From: Pseudomonas wuhanensis
GTDB taxonomy: Bacteria; Pseudomonadota; Gammaproteobacteria; Pseudomonadales; Pseudomonadaceae
Direction of reading: 5' to 3'
Assembly: GCF_030687395.1 (NCBI RefSeq)
Contig: NZ_CP117430.1
Coordinates: forward strand, 3,286,001-3,350,000
DNA length: 64,000 nt
Both the position numbers and the translations under genes were made by a program. Of the stretch, positions 46,015 to 54,203 are shown one piece after another; within the stretch, counting starts at the first letter, position 1, and every line of letters starts with the position of its first letter. Under the pieces are notes generated by a model. That model saw only the letters and a list, made by a program, of their open reading frames with translations. It searched no databases and had not been told where the DNA came from.

Positions 46015-46045
46015 CTGGGGACATCCTGAAAAAGGATGTCCCCAG
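46015..46045. terminator. Perfect 12-bp hairpin past the TonB receptor gene
   Basis: CTGGGGACATCC / GGATGTCCCCAG with a 7-nt A-rich loop (U-rich on the minus strand), 23 bp beyond the stop of the leftward receptor gene. It contains TGGGGACA (46016-46023) and its inverse (46037-46044), resembling the island arm octamer with one change. Confidence 0.55.
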
Positions 46046-46068
46046 CCATGGCCCAGAAAACTCCTCCC
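46036..46068 (+). pseudogene. Possible remnant of a second integrase start
   Basis: The run AAAAAGGATGTCCCCAGCC matches the context of the island integrase start at 7173-7191 closely. The eleven codons from ATG 46036 read MSPAMAQKTPP, compared with MPPPMPPDN there. It is 121 bp after the right LysR stop; the island integrase start is 141 bp after the left one. The frame is then overlain by the receptor gene. The evidence is short and could be chance. Confidence 0.3.
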
Positions 46069-48191
46069 TACAAGGTGTATGAAACTCCCACCTGCACGGT
46101 TCTCGGCGCGCCCGGATAGGCGTAAACGTTGCCAAAGGCGCCTTCATCATAGTGGCTGTCGAACACATTCTTCAGGTCAAGGTTAAGCCGCAGGTGTTCG
46201 TCGACTTTGTAAAAGCCGAGCAGGTCGAACACCTCGTAGCTATCCATGGAAAAGGCATTGGCCGCGGTCTGGCCGGCGCGCTCGTCGACATACTTGGCTC
46301 CCAGCCCCAGGCCCAGTCCTTTGAGGCCACCGTCCTGAAACTCGTAGACGTTCAGCAGGCTGAAACTGTTGCGCGGAATGTTCACCAGGCGGGTGCCTGA
46401 CTTCAGCACGTTGTCCTGGGTGACTTCGGCATCTACATAGGCGTAGCCACCGATCATGCGCCACTCTGGCGTGAGGTTGCCGGCCACATTCAGATCAAAG
46501 CCACGGCTACGAACTTCACCCGCCGCAACGCTGAAGGTCGAGTCCACCGGGTCTGTCGTCAGGACGTTGCGTTTTTCGATCTGATACACCGCGGCATCCA
46601 CGCTCAACTGACGATCGAAGGCCTGCCACTTGACACCCACCTCATAGGATTTGCCTTCTTCAGGTTTGAAGCCACCGCCCGTTCGACTGGCACCGCTGTT
46701 GGGCTTGAAGGACCGTGCCGTATCGGCATAGATCGCCACGGTCGAGGTCAAGTCGTAGATCAGCCCCAGGCGCGGGGTGACAGCATTGTCGCTGTTGGTC
46801 CAGCTCACACCGTTGACGAGGTTGTTGTCGTAATCATGTTCGAAGCGTTCAAAACGTACGCCTGCCAAGACTTTCAAGCGCTCGGTCAGCGCCACCTGAT
46901 CTTGCACGAAAGCAGCATAGGTCTTGAGGTTTTCCTGATCATGGGTGGTGGTGCGAGTCAACGCCGGACGCGGCTGGCCGTAGACCGGACTGAAAATGTC
47001 GATGGGGTAGGCACTCACCGCCCCACTGGAGCGACGGATGATCGATTTGTAATCGTAATCCTCATACTCGATGCCCGTGAGCAACGTGTGGTCGAAGCCA
47101 CCGATGGAAAAATGTCCGGTCAGGTTCAACTGCACATCAAGGTCACGCCATTCCAGTTTGCGATAGTTGAAGTTGCGCCCCAGCGTTCGGCCGTCGGCAG
47201 CGACACCGTTGGCTTCGATGGCATTGCCTTGCAGACTGCCGTCGAGAAATTGCGTGCCGCCACCCAAGGTCCAGTTGTCGTTGAGGAAATGTTCGAAACG
47301 CAGTTGCGCCATGTTGTTGTCGTTGTGCAGCTTGCCGATATCCTTTTCACCGAAAAAAGTATCCCGCGATGCGACGCCAATCTGATTGCGATAGCGAGTC
47401 ACGCCCCGATCGAGCGGCGCGTTGTTGCGCATGAAATCGCCTTCAAAGGTGATACGGGTAGTGTCGTTGACCTGCCAACCGAGGACCGGCGCCACACCGT
47501 AACGCTCGTTTTCGACGTGATCACGGAAGGTGTCGCCACCCTCGCCTATCACGTTCAGCCGATAGGCCAGTCGCCCTTCATCATCCAGCGGGCCTGAGGC
47601 ATCCAGCGTTCCGCGACGCATGCCCTGATCGTTGAGCTGACTGCCTAACGTGACCGTGCGCTCGGGCAGAGGTTGTTTGGACACCACGTTGAAGGTGCCA
47701 CCCGGGTCGCCACGGCCATAGAGCATGGTGGCTGGCCCGCGCAGGACCTCCAGGCGCTCGATGGTGTTGGCATCGGGCATGTTCGGATAACCGCGGTTGA
47801 TCGGGAAACCGTTGCGGTAGAACTCACCGGTGGTAAAGCCTCGCACGGTGAAAGTGGTCAGGCCCTGGCCGCCGAAGTTGTTCGCGCGACCCACGCCACC
47901 CGCGTAATCGAGAGCGTCCTGCAGGCGAGTGGCGCCGAGGTCTTCCACGACATCCCGGGTGACCACGCTGATGGATTGTGGGGTTTCATGAATCGGAGTG
48001 TCGGTGCGCGTCGCACTGGCCGAACGGGTCGCTCGATACCCCTGTACCGGGCCCTGGGCCGGCTCTTCGAATGTGCCGTTGATATCGATCGCTTGTAACT
48101 CTATTGACGCAGGATCAGTCGGTGCCTGGTCAGCCCAGGTGGTCTGGGAAATGGCTTGGATCACACACAGAGAAACGAGAGTTCGACGCAT
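46068..48191 (-). CDS. TonB-dependent siderophore receptor
   Basis: A 707-aa outer membrane receptor for a ferric siderophore. The signal peptide ends TTWADQAPTD. The plug domain has TPQSISVVTRDVVEDLGATR and the motif LRGPATMLYGRGDPGGTFN, and the barrel ends in DLKNVFDSHYDEG and a final aromatic-rich strand ending SYTL. There is no extra N-terminal signalling domain, so it is not a FecA-type transducer. I prefer ATG 48191, which gives a proper signal peptide; ATG 48224 is possible. A Fur-like box lies at 48251-48269. A strong hairpin follows the gene. Confidence 0.9.
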   Translation of the reverse strand: MRRTLVSLCVIQAISQTTWADQAPTDPASIELQAIDINGTFEEPAQGPVQGYRATRSASATRTDTPIHETPQSISVVTRDVVEDLGATRLQDALDYAGGVGRANNFGGQGLTTFTVRGFTTGEFYRNGFPINRGYPNMPDANTIERLEVLRGPATMLYGRGDPGGTFNVVSKQPLPERTVTLGSQLNDQGMRRGTLDASGPLDDEGRLAYRLNVIGEGGDTFRDHVENERYGVAPVLGWQVNDTTRITFEGDFMRNNAPLDRGVTRYRNQIGVASRDTFFGEKDIGKLHNDNNMAQLRFEHFLNDNWTLGGGTQFLDGSLQGNAIEANGVAADGRTLGRNFNYRKLEWRDLDVQLNLTGHFSIGGFDHTLLTGIEYEDYDYKSIIRRSSGAVSAYPIDIFSPVYGQPRPALTRTTTHDQENLKTYAAFVQDQVALTERLKVLAGVRFERFEHDYDNNLVNGVSWTNSDNAVTPRLGLIYDLTSTVAIYADTARSFKPNSGASRTGGGFKPEEGKSYEVGVKWQAFDRQLSVDAAVYQIEKRNVLTTDPVDSTFSVAAGEVRSRGFDLNVAGNLTPEWRMIGGYAYVDAEVTQDNVLKSGTRLVNIPRNSFSLLNVYEFQDGGLKGLGLGLGAKYVDERAGQTAANAFSMDSYEVFDLLGFYKVDEHLRLNLDLKNVFDSHYDEGAFGNVYAYPGAPRTVQVGVSYTL

Positions 48192-48250
48192 CGACAGACA
48201 GCCTTGAGAAGATGCCGGGCACATCACGGGCTCGGCGAGAATTGATGACG

Positions 48251-48269
48251 AATAATATCAATTCCCATT
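48251..48269 (-). promoter_or_regulatory. Fur-box-like site upstream of the TonB receptor
   Basis: On the minus strand it reads AATGGGAATTGATATTATT, close to the Pseudomonas Fur consensus of AAT-repeats. It lies about 60 bp before the start at 48191, so iron repression is likely. Confidence 0.55.
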
Positions 48270-48339
48270 CGCTGCTGATACGTTTTATCTCTGTAAAACA
48301 GGGGCAAGTGCAAAATTAATTGCGGCTCATGGCCGGGCA

Positions 48340-48828
48340 TTAGTGACGCAATAGCCGACGCAGCGGAACCCCATCTTTGAGGACCGGCGACTTGATGACG
48401 ATGTAACTGAAGTACTTGGATATACCGATGTTCTTGTCCAGCAGGCCTTCAATCACTTCCTGATAATGCTGGATGCTGCAGGTCATGAAACGCACCAGGT
48501 AATCGTAACCACCGCTGATCAAGTGGCACTCGAGTACCTCATCGACCAAACGGATATTGGACTCGAACTTGGCGAAGTCCTCCCGCTTGTGGTCGCTGAG
48601 CGTGATCTCGGTGAATACCGTGACCGAGTCGGTGATCTTGGCAAGATTGAGATGGGCTCTATATCCGGAAATATACCCGGCCGACTCGAGCCGCTTGACC
48701 CGTTGCAAACATGGGCTGGACGACAGACCCACCGCATCGGCCAAGCTGACGTTAGTCATTCGGCCGTCTTTTTGAAGTTCAACCAGGATACTGATATCAA
48801 TTCGGTCTAGTTTGATTAAACCTTCCAT
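48340..48828 (-). CDS. Lrp/AsnC-family regulator
   Basis: A 162-aa regulator with an N-terminal HTH (LDRIDISILVELQKDGRMTN, LADAVGLSSSPCLQRVKRLE) and the RAM amino-acid-sensing domain (VLECHLISGGYDYLVRF). ATG 48828 has GAGG 7 nt upstream. It follows the HAD gene by 47 bp in the gabT-HAD-Lrp unit and probably controls catabolism of an amino acid or amine by that aminotransferase. It is a candidate to bind the shared motif upstream of ghrA, oprD and the GNAT gene. Confidence 0.9.
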   Translation of the reverse strand: MEGLIKLDRIDISILVELQKDGRMTNVSLADAVGLSSSPCLQRVKRLESAGYISGYRAHLNLAKITDSVTVFTEITLSDHKREDFAKFESNIRLVDEVLECHLISGGYDYLVRFMTCSIQHYQEVIEGLLDKNIGISKYFSYIVIKSPVLKDGVPLRRLLRH

Positions 48829-48875
48829 CGTGTACCTCTTGATTGCCATTCAGTTATACAGTGGTTTTAGCAAAG

Positions 48876-49532
48876 TCAGCGTCGCAAAGATAGCTGATGC
48901 TGAGCGACCAAGTCGGCCATGCTATTGATGCAAAAATCCGCGGGACATTGCTGGGTATCGTTGCCATGGCCACGACAAATCAGGCACAAACCAGCCGATT
49001 TTGGCGGCTCGGCAGGAGGCCTGGAGACCTGCAGGATATCTTTGGCTTGCAGGTTATTGTCCTGCAGCCAGACGCTGTCCTCCAGTGGCTTGCTGACTCG
49101 GGAAAGCAAGTCTTCGGGCGTAATCCCCAATCGCTCACAGAGCTGTTCGCGATCCTCGGCATCACGATCGCAGCACACCAGCAGCCGATAGAATTTGCGC
49201 AGATACAACATGGCTCCGGGCGCATCCTCGAACAGCGTCCAATTGCCCACCGATCGGGCGAAACTCATCCCCTCCTCCCAACTGGCCTTGAGCCCATAAC
49301 GCTCTGCCAACTGACGATGGGCGAAGCACAATAAGCCACTGAAACCCAGCTCGGAAAAACGTGGATAGAGCGTGCGCACCGCCTCGTCAAACGCAGCCAA
49401 TACCTCTTCCCTGCCCAGCACGCCCGGATGGTTTTCGAGCAACGGTTGCAGGGCCGTCCAGATACCGGAGTCCCGATCGACAAGGACTTCGTCGCAATCG
49501 ATCAGCAGTGCACGATAATCAGTCAGGAACAT
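48876..49532 (-). CDS. HAD-superfamily hydrolase
   Basis: A 218-aa haloacid-dehalogenase-like protein. Motif I reads LLIDCDEVLVDRD, with the two catalytic Asp in DCD, and an alpha-helical cap follows. Motif II may lie in LLVCCDRDAEDRE. No signal peptide. ATG 49532 has GGAGG upstream. It lies between the gabT and Lrp genes in one leftward unit. Phosphatase activity on a pathway intermediate is likely; the substrate is unknown. Confidence 0.8.
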   Translation of the reverse strand: MFLTDYRALLIDCDEVLVDRDSGIWTALQPLLENHPGVLGREEVLAAFDEAVRTLYPRFSELGFSGLLCFAHRQLAERYGLKASWEEGMSFARSVGNWTLFEDAPGAMLYLRKFYRLLVCCDRDAEDREQLCERLGITPEDLLSRVSKPLEDSVWLQDNNLQAKDILQVSRPPAEPPKSAGLCLICRGHGNDTQQCPADFCINSMADLVAQHQLSLRR

Positions 49533-49625
49533 GGTGTGTTGCCTCCCATGATGCATTTCATCAATCCATGCGTTCCAAATGCCCCGGTTGGCGCAGTGCT
49601 ACGTTGCGCCAACCGAAGCCTGAGA

Positions 49626-50918
49626 TTAATTCAACACGCGTAATAAAGCTGCCTCAAGAATCGTCAGCGCTTCGTCGATCTGATCCTCTTCGGTGACCAG
49701 AGGCGCAAGGAAGCGCAGCACATTGCGGTACACGCCGCATTTGATCACCAACAGCCCGCCAACCCTGGCCTGATCGATCAGTTGCTGGGTGAGCTCGGCA
49801 TCGGGGGTGCGGGCCTCATCGTCTTTGATCAGTTCGATCGCCAACATGAAGCCGGTGCCCCGTACGTCACCAATCCGAGGGTGACGTGCCTGCAAGCGCA
49901 GCAGGCCCTGACGCAACCGCTCGCCCAATACTTCACCGCGCGCGAGTAACTGCTCTTGTTCGTAGGTTTCGATCACCGCCAACGCCGCGGCGCAAGCCAG
50001 GGCATTACCACCATAAGTACCGCCAAGACCGCCGGGTAATGGCGCATCCATGATGTGTGCACGCCCCACCACGCCCGATATCGGCAAACCACCGGCCAGG
50101 CTCTTGGCGACGGTGACCAGGTCCGGCTGAATGCCTGCGTGCTGGAAACCGAACCATTTGCCGGTGCGGCCGAAGCCGGTCTGAATTTCATCGAGAATGA
50201 GCACGATGCCATGTTGTTCGGTCAGAGCCCGCAGTGCCTGGAGAAACTCCGGCGGCGCGGAAAGGAAGCCGCCATCGCCCTGCACCGGCTCGATGATGAT
50301 CGCTGCGACTCGGTCCGCAGGGACTTGGGTCGCCAGCAATTCGTTCAAGGCTTGCAGGGCCATCTCGCTGGTGAAACCGCGATAGGCGTTAGGGTACGGG
50401 GTATGAAAGACCTCAGGAGCAAAGGGCCCGAAGTTCTGTTTGTAGGGTTGGCTCATGCCGGTCAAGGTCGTGCCGAGCAACGTGCGTCCATGGAAACCGC
50501 CGCGAAAGGAGATGACCGCTGGGCGATTGGTATGCGCGCGGGCGATCTTCACCGCGTTCTCCACAGCCTCTGCGCCGGAGGTAAACAGCGCCGCCTTATA
50601 GGCTTCGCGACCACCGACCAACTCGCACAAACGCTGGACCAGGTCGAGATAGGGTTTGTAGGCCACTACCTGGAAGCACGCATGGCTGACCTTTTGCAGT
50701 TGGGCTTGCACCGCCGCGACCACTTTCGGGTGATTGTGACCGATGTTCAACACGCCGATGCCGCCGACGAAATCCAAGTAACGCGCCCCATCCACGTCCC
50801 ACACCTCGGAACCCTGGGCACGATCGATAACCAGCGGGTGTGCGGTGACCAAACCCCGTGGCACGAATTGATCGCGTTGACGGAGCAAACTCGGGGTTTC
50901 TTCGACTTTACTGTTCAT
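49626..50918 (-). CDS. gabT: 4-aminobutyrate (GABA)-type class III aminotransferase
   Basis: A 430-aa PLP enzyme moving an omega-amino group to 2-oxoglutarate. It has LFTSGAEAVENAVKIAR, FHGRTLLGTTLTG, LILDEIQTGFGRTG with the PLP-binding Asp, and VTVAKSLAGGLP with the Schiff-base Lys. All key residues are present and length is normal. ATG 50918 has GAGAG 6 nt upstream and is preferred over the ATG at 50924. It is first in a unit with the HAD and Lrp genes and divergent from a ghrA-like gene. The exact amine could differ from GABA, since relatives use 5-aminovalerate. Confidence 0.88.
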   Translation of the reverse strand: MNSKVEETPSLLRQRDQFVPRGLVTAHPLVIDRAQGSEVWDVDGARYLDFVGGIGVLNIGHNHPKVVAAVQAQLQKVSHACFQVVAYKPYLDLVQRLCELVGGREAYKAALFTSGAEAVENAVKIARAHTNRPAVISFRGGFHGRTLLGTTLTGMSQPYKQNFGPFAPEVFHTPYPNAYRGFTSEMALQALNELLATQVPADRVAAIIIEPVQGDGGFLSAPPEFLQALRALTEQHGIVLILDEIQTGFGRTGKWFGFQHAGIQPDLVTVAKSLAGGLPISGVVGRAHIMDAPLPGGLGGTYGGNALACAAALAVIETYEQEQLLARGEVLGERLRQGLLRLQARHPRIGDVRGTGFMLAIELIKDDEARTPDAELTQQLIDQARVGGLLVIKCGVYRNVLRFLAPLVTEEDQIDEALTILEAALLRVLN

Positions 50919-51083
50919 TGGCATCTCTCATAGTGGGCCTGGCAACCGGAAAGCGGCTGCGATGTGCTTCACAGGTTAAGCTTTCGACACAATTGTCTAA
51001 GCCGAACTTGGCCTCTGAGAAATTCGGATCGACTGTTTTCACCCCGGTAAACAGCAGAATCCTTCAGCGGTGGCCAGCCCCAT

Positions 51084-51095
51084 GGAATCTGCCGA
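51084..51095 (+). promoter_or_regulatory. Shared 12-bp motif upstream of the ghrA-like gene
   Basis: GGAATCTGCCGA, identical to 54092-54103 in the GNAT upstream repeat and matching 10 of 12 positions at 52342-52353 before oprD. It may be an operator half-site for a common regulator. Confidence 0.4.
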
Positions 51096-51205
51096 TATGC
51101 GCCCCCTACAACGCAGCGTCATGTGTTTACGCAGAGTCTTTCGACATATCCTGCTTTGTCACTCGGGCATGCTGGATGCTCCCTATTTAATGCGAGAAAT
51201 GACCC

Positions 51206-52132
51206 ATGGCCCTGCTCTATAAAGCTGACCCGGTGCGCGGCGAACACTGGAAGCGCCTATTCGCCGAGCATGCTCCAGATATCGAATGGCGTGCCTGGCC
51301 AGACATCGGCGATCCGCAGGATATTCGCTACCTGGCGGCCTGGCAGGCACCGGACGATCTCGACACCTTGTTGCCAAACCTGCAGGTATTGTTCACCTTG
51401 TCGGCCGGGGTCGATCAGCTTGACCTTGACCGTTTGCCCACGACCCTGCCAGTGGTTCGTTTACTCGACCCGAGCATCACCCGGGGCATGTGCGAATACG
51501 CCAGTTTTGCGGTACTGACCCTGCACCGGGACATGCTCCGTTATCGCCAGCAACAAATGGCCCGGTGCTGGCAGGCTCACCTGCTGCAACCGGCAGCCAA
51601 ACGTCGGGTGGGCGTGATGGGGCTCGGCACGCAGGCTCAACAGATTCTGGCCACGTTGCAGCCCTTTGGCTTTGCCTTGTCGGGCTGGGCGCGCAGCGAA
51701 CATCACATTGCCGGAGTCGACTGCTTTGCGGGTGCCGAGCAACTGCCGGCCTTCCTCGGCCAGTGCGACATCGTGCTTTGTGTCCTGCCATTGACCGAAC
51801 AGACTAAAGGGATTCTCAGCCGTCAGTTGTTCCAGCACCTGCCCAAAGGCGCTGCCTTGGTCAACATGGGCCGGGGTGGGCATCTGGTAGAAGAGGATCT
51901 GCTTGAAGCCCTGGCCAGCGGCCAGCTCAGCGCGGCGGTGCTCGACGTACTGGAACAGGAGCCGGCAGCGCCGGATCATCCCTTCTGGCAACATCCGCAG
52001 ATATTGCTGACACCGCATATCGCTGCGATGACCCAGCCAGAAAGCGCGTTTGGCGTATTGCTGGAGAATATCCGCCGGCATCAACGCGGTGAGTCAATGC
52101 TTGGCCAAGTTGACCGCAAGCGAAATTACTAA
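51206..52132 (+). CDS. ghrA: Glyoxylate/hydroxypyruvate reductase A-type 2-hydroxyacid dehydrogenase
   Basis: A 308-aa D-2-hydroxyacid dehydrogenase of the GhrA branch. FTLSAGVDQLDLDRLP, CEYASFAVLTLHRDM, cofactor motif VGVMGLGTQAQQ, the Arg in VNMGRGGHLVEED, Glu in LDVLEQEPAAPDHPFW and His in LTPHIAAMTQP are all as expected. It reduces glyoxylate, hydroxypyruvate or a related 2-keto acid. It is divergent from gabT and may reduce the aldehyde/keto acid products of the pathway. The ribosome binding site is weak. Confidence 0.88.
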   Translation: MALLYKADPVRGEHWKRLFAEHAPDIEWRAWPDIGDPQDIRYLAAWQAPDDLDTLLPNLQVLFTLSAGVDQLDLDRLPTTLPVVRLLDPSITRGMCEYASFAVLTLHRDMLRYRQQQMARCWQAHLLQPAAKRRVGVMGLGTQAQQILATLQPFGFALSGWARSEHHIAGVDCFAGAEQLPAFLGQCDIVLCVLPLTEQTKGILSRQLFQHLPKGAALVNMGRGGHLVEEDLLEALASGQLSAAVLDVLEQEPAAPDHPFWQHPQILLTPHIAAMTQPESAFGVLLENIRRHQRGESMLGQVDRKRNY

Positions 52133-52167
52133 CCAGCGGCTGTCAACTCGACAGAAACAAGCGCCCG

Positions 52168-52203
52168 GCCAGATTTGTTACTTCGCAAACAGGCAAATCT
52201 GGC
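52168..52203. repeat. Inverted repeat after the ghrA-like gene
   Basis: GCCAGATTTG / CAAATCTGGC, perfect 10-bp arms, 16-nt loop, 35 bp after the stop. It could terminate ghrA transcription or be an operator. Confidence 0.5.
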
Positions 52204-52302
52204 GTTTTGCAAAACAGACCTGTTTTTCATCCCGTTTCGGGCTTCTGCGGGTCCCTCTTTCCCGGAAAAAGCAGTCGATAGTTGCTGCTGACCTTACCCC
52301 CC

Positions 52303-52397
52303 GTTTGAGCAATAACTGCGGCCTATGAAGTCGCAACTTATGCAATCTACCGAATTGATTGCAGCCCATTGTCAGGCCTCGCCATAGCTGCGATACA
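52303..52397 (+). promoter_or_regulatory. Duplicated promoter element, copy A (oprD)
   Basis: An 81-bp block (52303-52383) is ungapped-alignable with 54053-54133 at 60 of 81 positions, including TTTGAGCA, TAACTG, CCGAAT and a fully conserved 15-bp end. That end holds a -35 TTGTCA (52369-52374), followed after 17 bp by a -10 GATACA (52392-52397). The upstream part is probably an activator site. It drives the oprD gene at 52525. Confidence 0.7.
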
Positions 52398-52524
52398 GCC
52401 ACCGCTGTGTGCAGCCCGGCGGTGTTTTCTTCCGGTTTGCTTCGCAGAGTTTCACTTGAGCTGCCGTAAGCGCGTTGCCTGCCGTGCAGGCAACGAATAC
52501 TAATAAGATCAAATGGGGTAAGCG

Positions 52525-53865
52525 ATGAACTTCGCAAAACAAAGCTCTCTCTCCCTGGCTGTCATTGCCGCCACCGCGCAACTGGCAATAGCGGGTCAGC
52601 AACAGCAAGCCAACGGCTTCATCGAAGACAGCAGCCTCGGGCTGCTCAACCGTAATTTCTATATGAACCGCGACTTCCGCAATGGCGGCAGCAATAGCCA
52701 GGGGATCAACGGCTCCAAGCCGTCCAGCGAGCGCAACGGCTATCGCGAGGAGTGGGCACAGGGTGCCATGCTCAACTTCGCCTCCGGTTTCACCCAGGGC
52801 ACCATTGGCTTTGGCACCGATGCCTTCGCCTACGGCGGGGTCAAGCTGGACACCGGCCGTGGCCGGGCTGGCAACGGCCTGTTGCCGATCAGCAACAACC
52901 GCACGGCAGATGCCGACGTGCCAGACGCCTATGGCGAGATCGGCGGCGCAGTGAAGATGCGCATTTCCTCCACCGTGCTGAAGTACGGCGAACAACGCCC
53001 GACCGCGCCGGTATTCGCCACCGGCGACAACCGTTTGCTGCCGGAAACCGCTACCGGCTTTCAGCTGACGAGCAACGAGTTCGATGCCTTATCCTTCGAG
53101 GGAGGCCACTTCACCGCATTCAACAATCGCAATTCGACCAACTCTGATGATGGGCTGTTCACCACATACGGTGGGACCGAAGCCGACAGCGTCGACTTCA
53201 TCGGCGGCACCTATAAAATCAACGACAACCTCAGTCTGAAGGCGTACACCAGTGAGGCCGTCAATGTCTGGCGTCAGCACTTCGCCAGCGCCTCCTATAC
53301 GATTCCCCTGGCTGACAAGCAGTCGCTGAATTTTGGTTTGACGGCCTATAAGACCAAGGACCAAGGGGAAGCGCGAGCCGGCAAACTGGACACCACGAGC
53401 TGGTCGGCCAAGGCGGCCTGGTCCATCGGCGCTCACAAGCTCACCCTGGCCTACCAGAAGATCGATGGCGACGAGTATTTCGACTACATCGGTGTGGACT
53501 CGATCTGGCTGGCCAACTCGGTTCAGTACTCCGACTTCAACGCCCCCAACGAGCGCTCCATCCAGGCTCGTTATGACCTGAACATGGCTACGTTCGGCAT
53601 ACCGGGGCTGAGCTTCATGGCCCGCTATGTCAAAGGTGATCAAATCGATGGCACCAAAGCCGATCCGAACGGTGCCTATGCCAACAAGGTGGGTGACGAC
53701 CAGAAGGAGTGGGAGCGTGACCTGGAAGCCAAATACGTGATCCAGGAAGGGACCGCCAAGGACTTGTCCTTCCGCCTGCGCCAAGCCACCCATCGCTCCA
53801 CCTCCTTCGACAGCGATATCGACGAAGTCCGTCTGATCATCGAGTACCCGCTGAGCATTCTGTAA
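52525..53865 (+). CDS. OprD-family outer membrane porin
   Basis: A 446-aa porin with a signal peptide ending near QLAIAGQQQQ. The family block LGLLNRNFYMNRDFRNGG and EEWAQGAMLNFASGFTQG is clear, followed by GRGRAGNGLLPIS and the C-terminal VRLIIEYPLSIL. It resembles branches for basic amino acids or dipeptides more than the other OprD in this window. It is transcribed alone from duplicated promoter A and ends in a strong terminator. It is probably the outer membrane entry for the amine/amino acid handled by the gabT-ghrA-GNAT genes. Confidence 0.92.
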   Translation: MNFAKQSSLSLAVIAATAQLAIAGQQQQANGFIEDSSLGLLNRNFYMNRDFRNGGSNSQGINGSKPSSERNGYREEWAQGAMLNFASGFTQGTIGFGTDAFAYGGVKLDTGRGRAGNGLLPISNNRTADADVPDAYGEIGGAVKMRISSTVLKYGEQRPTAPVFATGDNRLLPETATGFQLTSNEFDALSFEGGHFTAFNNRNSTNSDDGLFTTYGGTEADSVDFIGGTYKINDNLSLKAYTSEAVNVWRQHFASASYTIPLADKQSLNFGLTAYKTKDQGEARAGKLDTTSWSAKAAWSIGAHKLTLAYQKIDGDEYFDYIGVDSIWLANSVQYSDFNAPNERSIQARYDLNMATFGIPGLSFMARYVKGDQIDGTKADPNGAYANKVGDDQKEWERDLEAKYVIQEGTAKDLSFRLRQATHRSTSFDSDIDEVRLIIEYPLSIL

Positions 53866-53941
53866 CGGTTGTTCCCGGCCGGTTTTGCTCGTGGACCCGG
53901 CCGGCTTTCTTGAAGGCCTGCTCCTCGCTCCCTTTGCCTCG

Positions 53942-53968
53942 AGGCGCCCATCCGGGCGCCTTTTTTTT
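53942..53968 (+). terminator. Rho-independent terminator of oprD
   Basis: Stem AGGCGCCC / GGGCGCCT with an ATCC loop followed by eight T. A second GC-rich CCGGCCGG self-complementary pair lies at about 53876-53907. Confidence 0.9.
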
Positions 53969-54052
53969 CAGCAATATCACCATCAGGAGTGCCTTTCGCC
54001 TTGTCCTGCACCCTGAAACCCAACCCAGTATTTGCTGCCGATCCTGCTTCTC

Positions 54053-54147
54053 ATTTGAGCAGTAACTGTGGTCTGCAGAGCCGTCGCTGACGGAATCTGC
54101 CGAATCAATTGGAGCCTCTTGTCAGGCCTCGCCGCAGGTGAGATACC
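54053..54147 (+). promoter_or_regulatory. Duplicated promoter element, copy B (GNAT operon)
   Basis: Second copy of the 81-bp block (54053-54133). Promoter TTGTCA (54119-54124), 17 bp, GATACC (54142-54147). It drives the GNAT-cupin-tatA unit; start codon at 54204. Shares GGAATCTGCCGA with the ghrA upstream region. Confidence 0.7.
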
Positions 54148-54203
54148 AATACTTTCCGCGGAGAAATCCGACCGATTACGCTCCCTGTCAATGGAGACCT
54201 GCC

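Larger units (their letters stand above)
52133..52524. other. Regulatory region between ghrA-like and oprD genes
   Basis: About 390 bp without a gene. It contains a 10-bp inverted repeat at 52168-52203 and the first copy of an 81-bp duplicated promoter element at 52303-52383. Confidence 0.6.
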
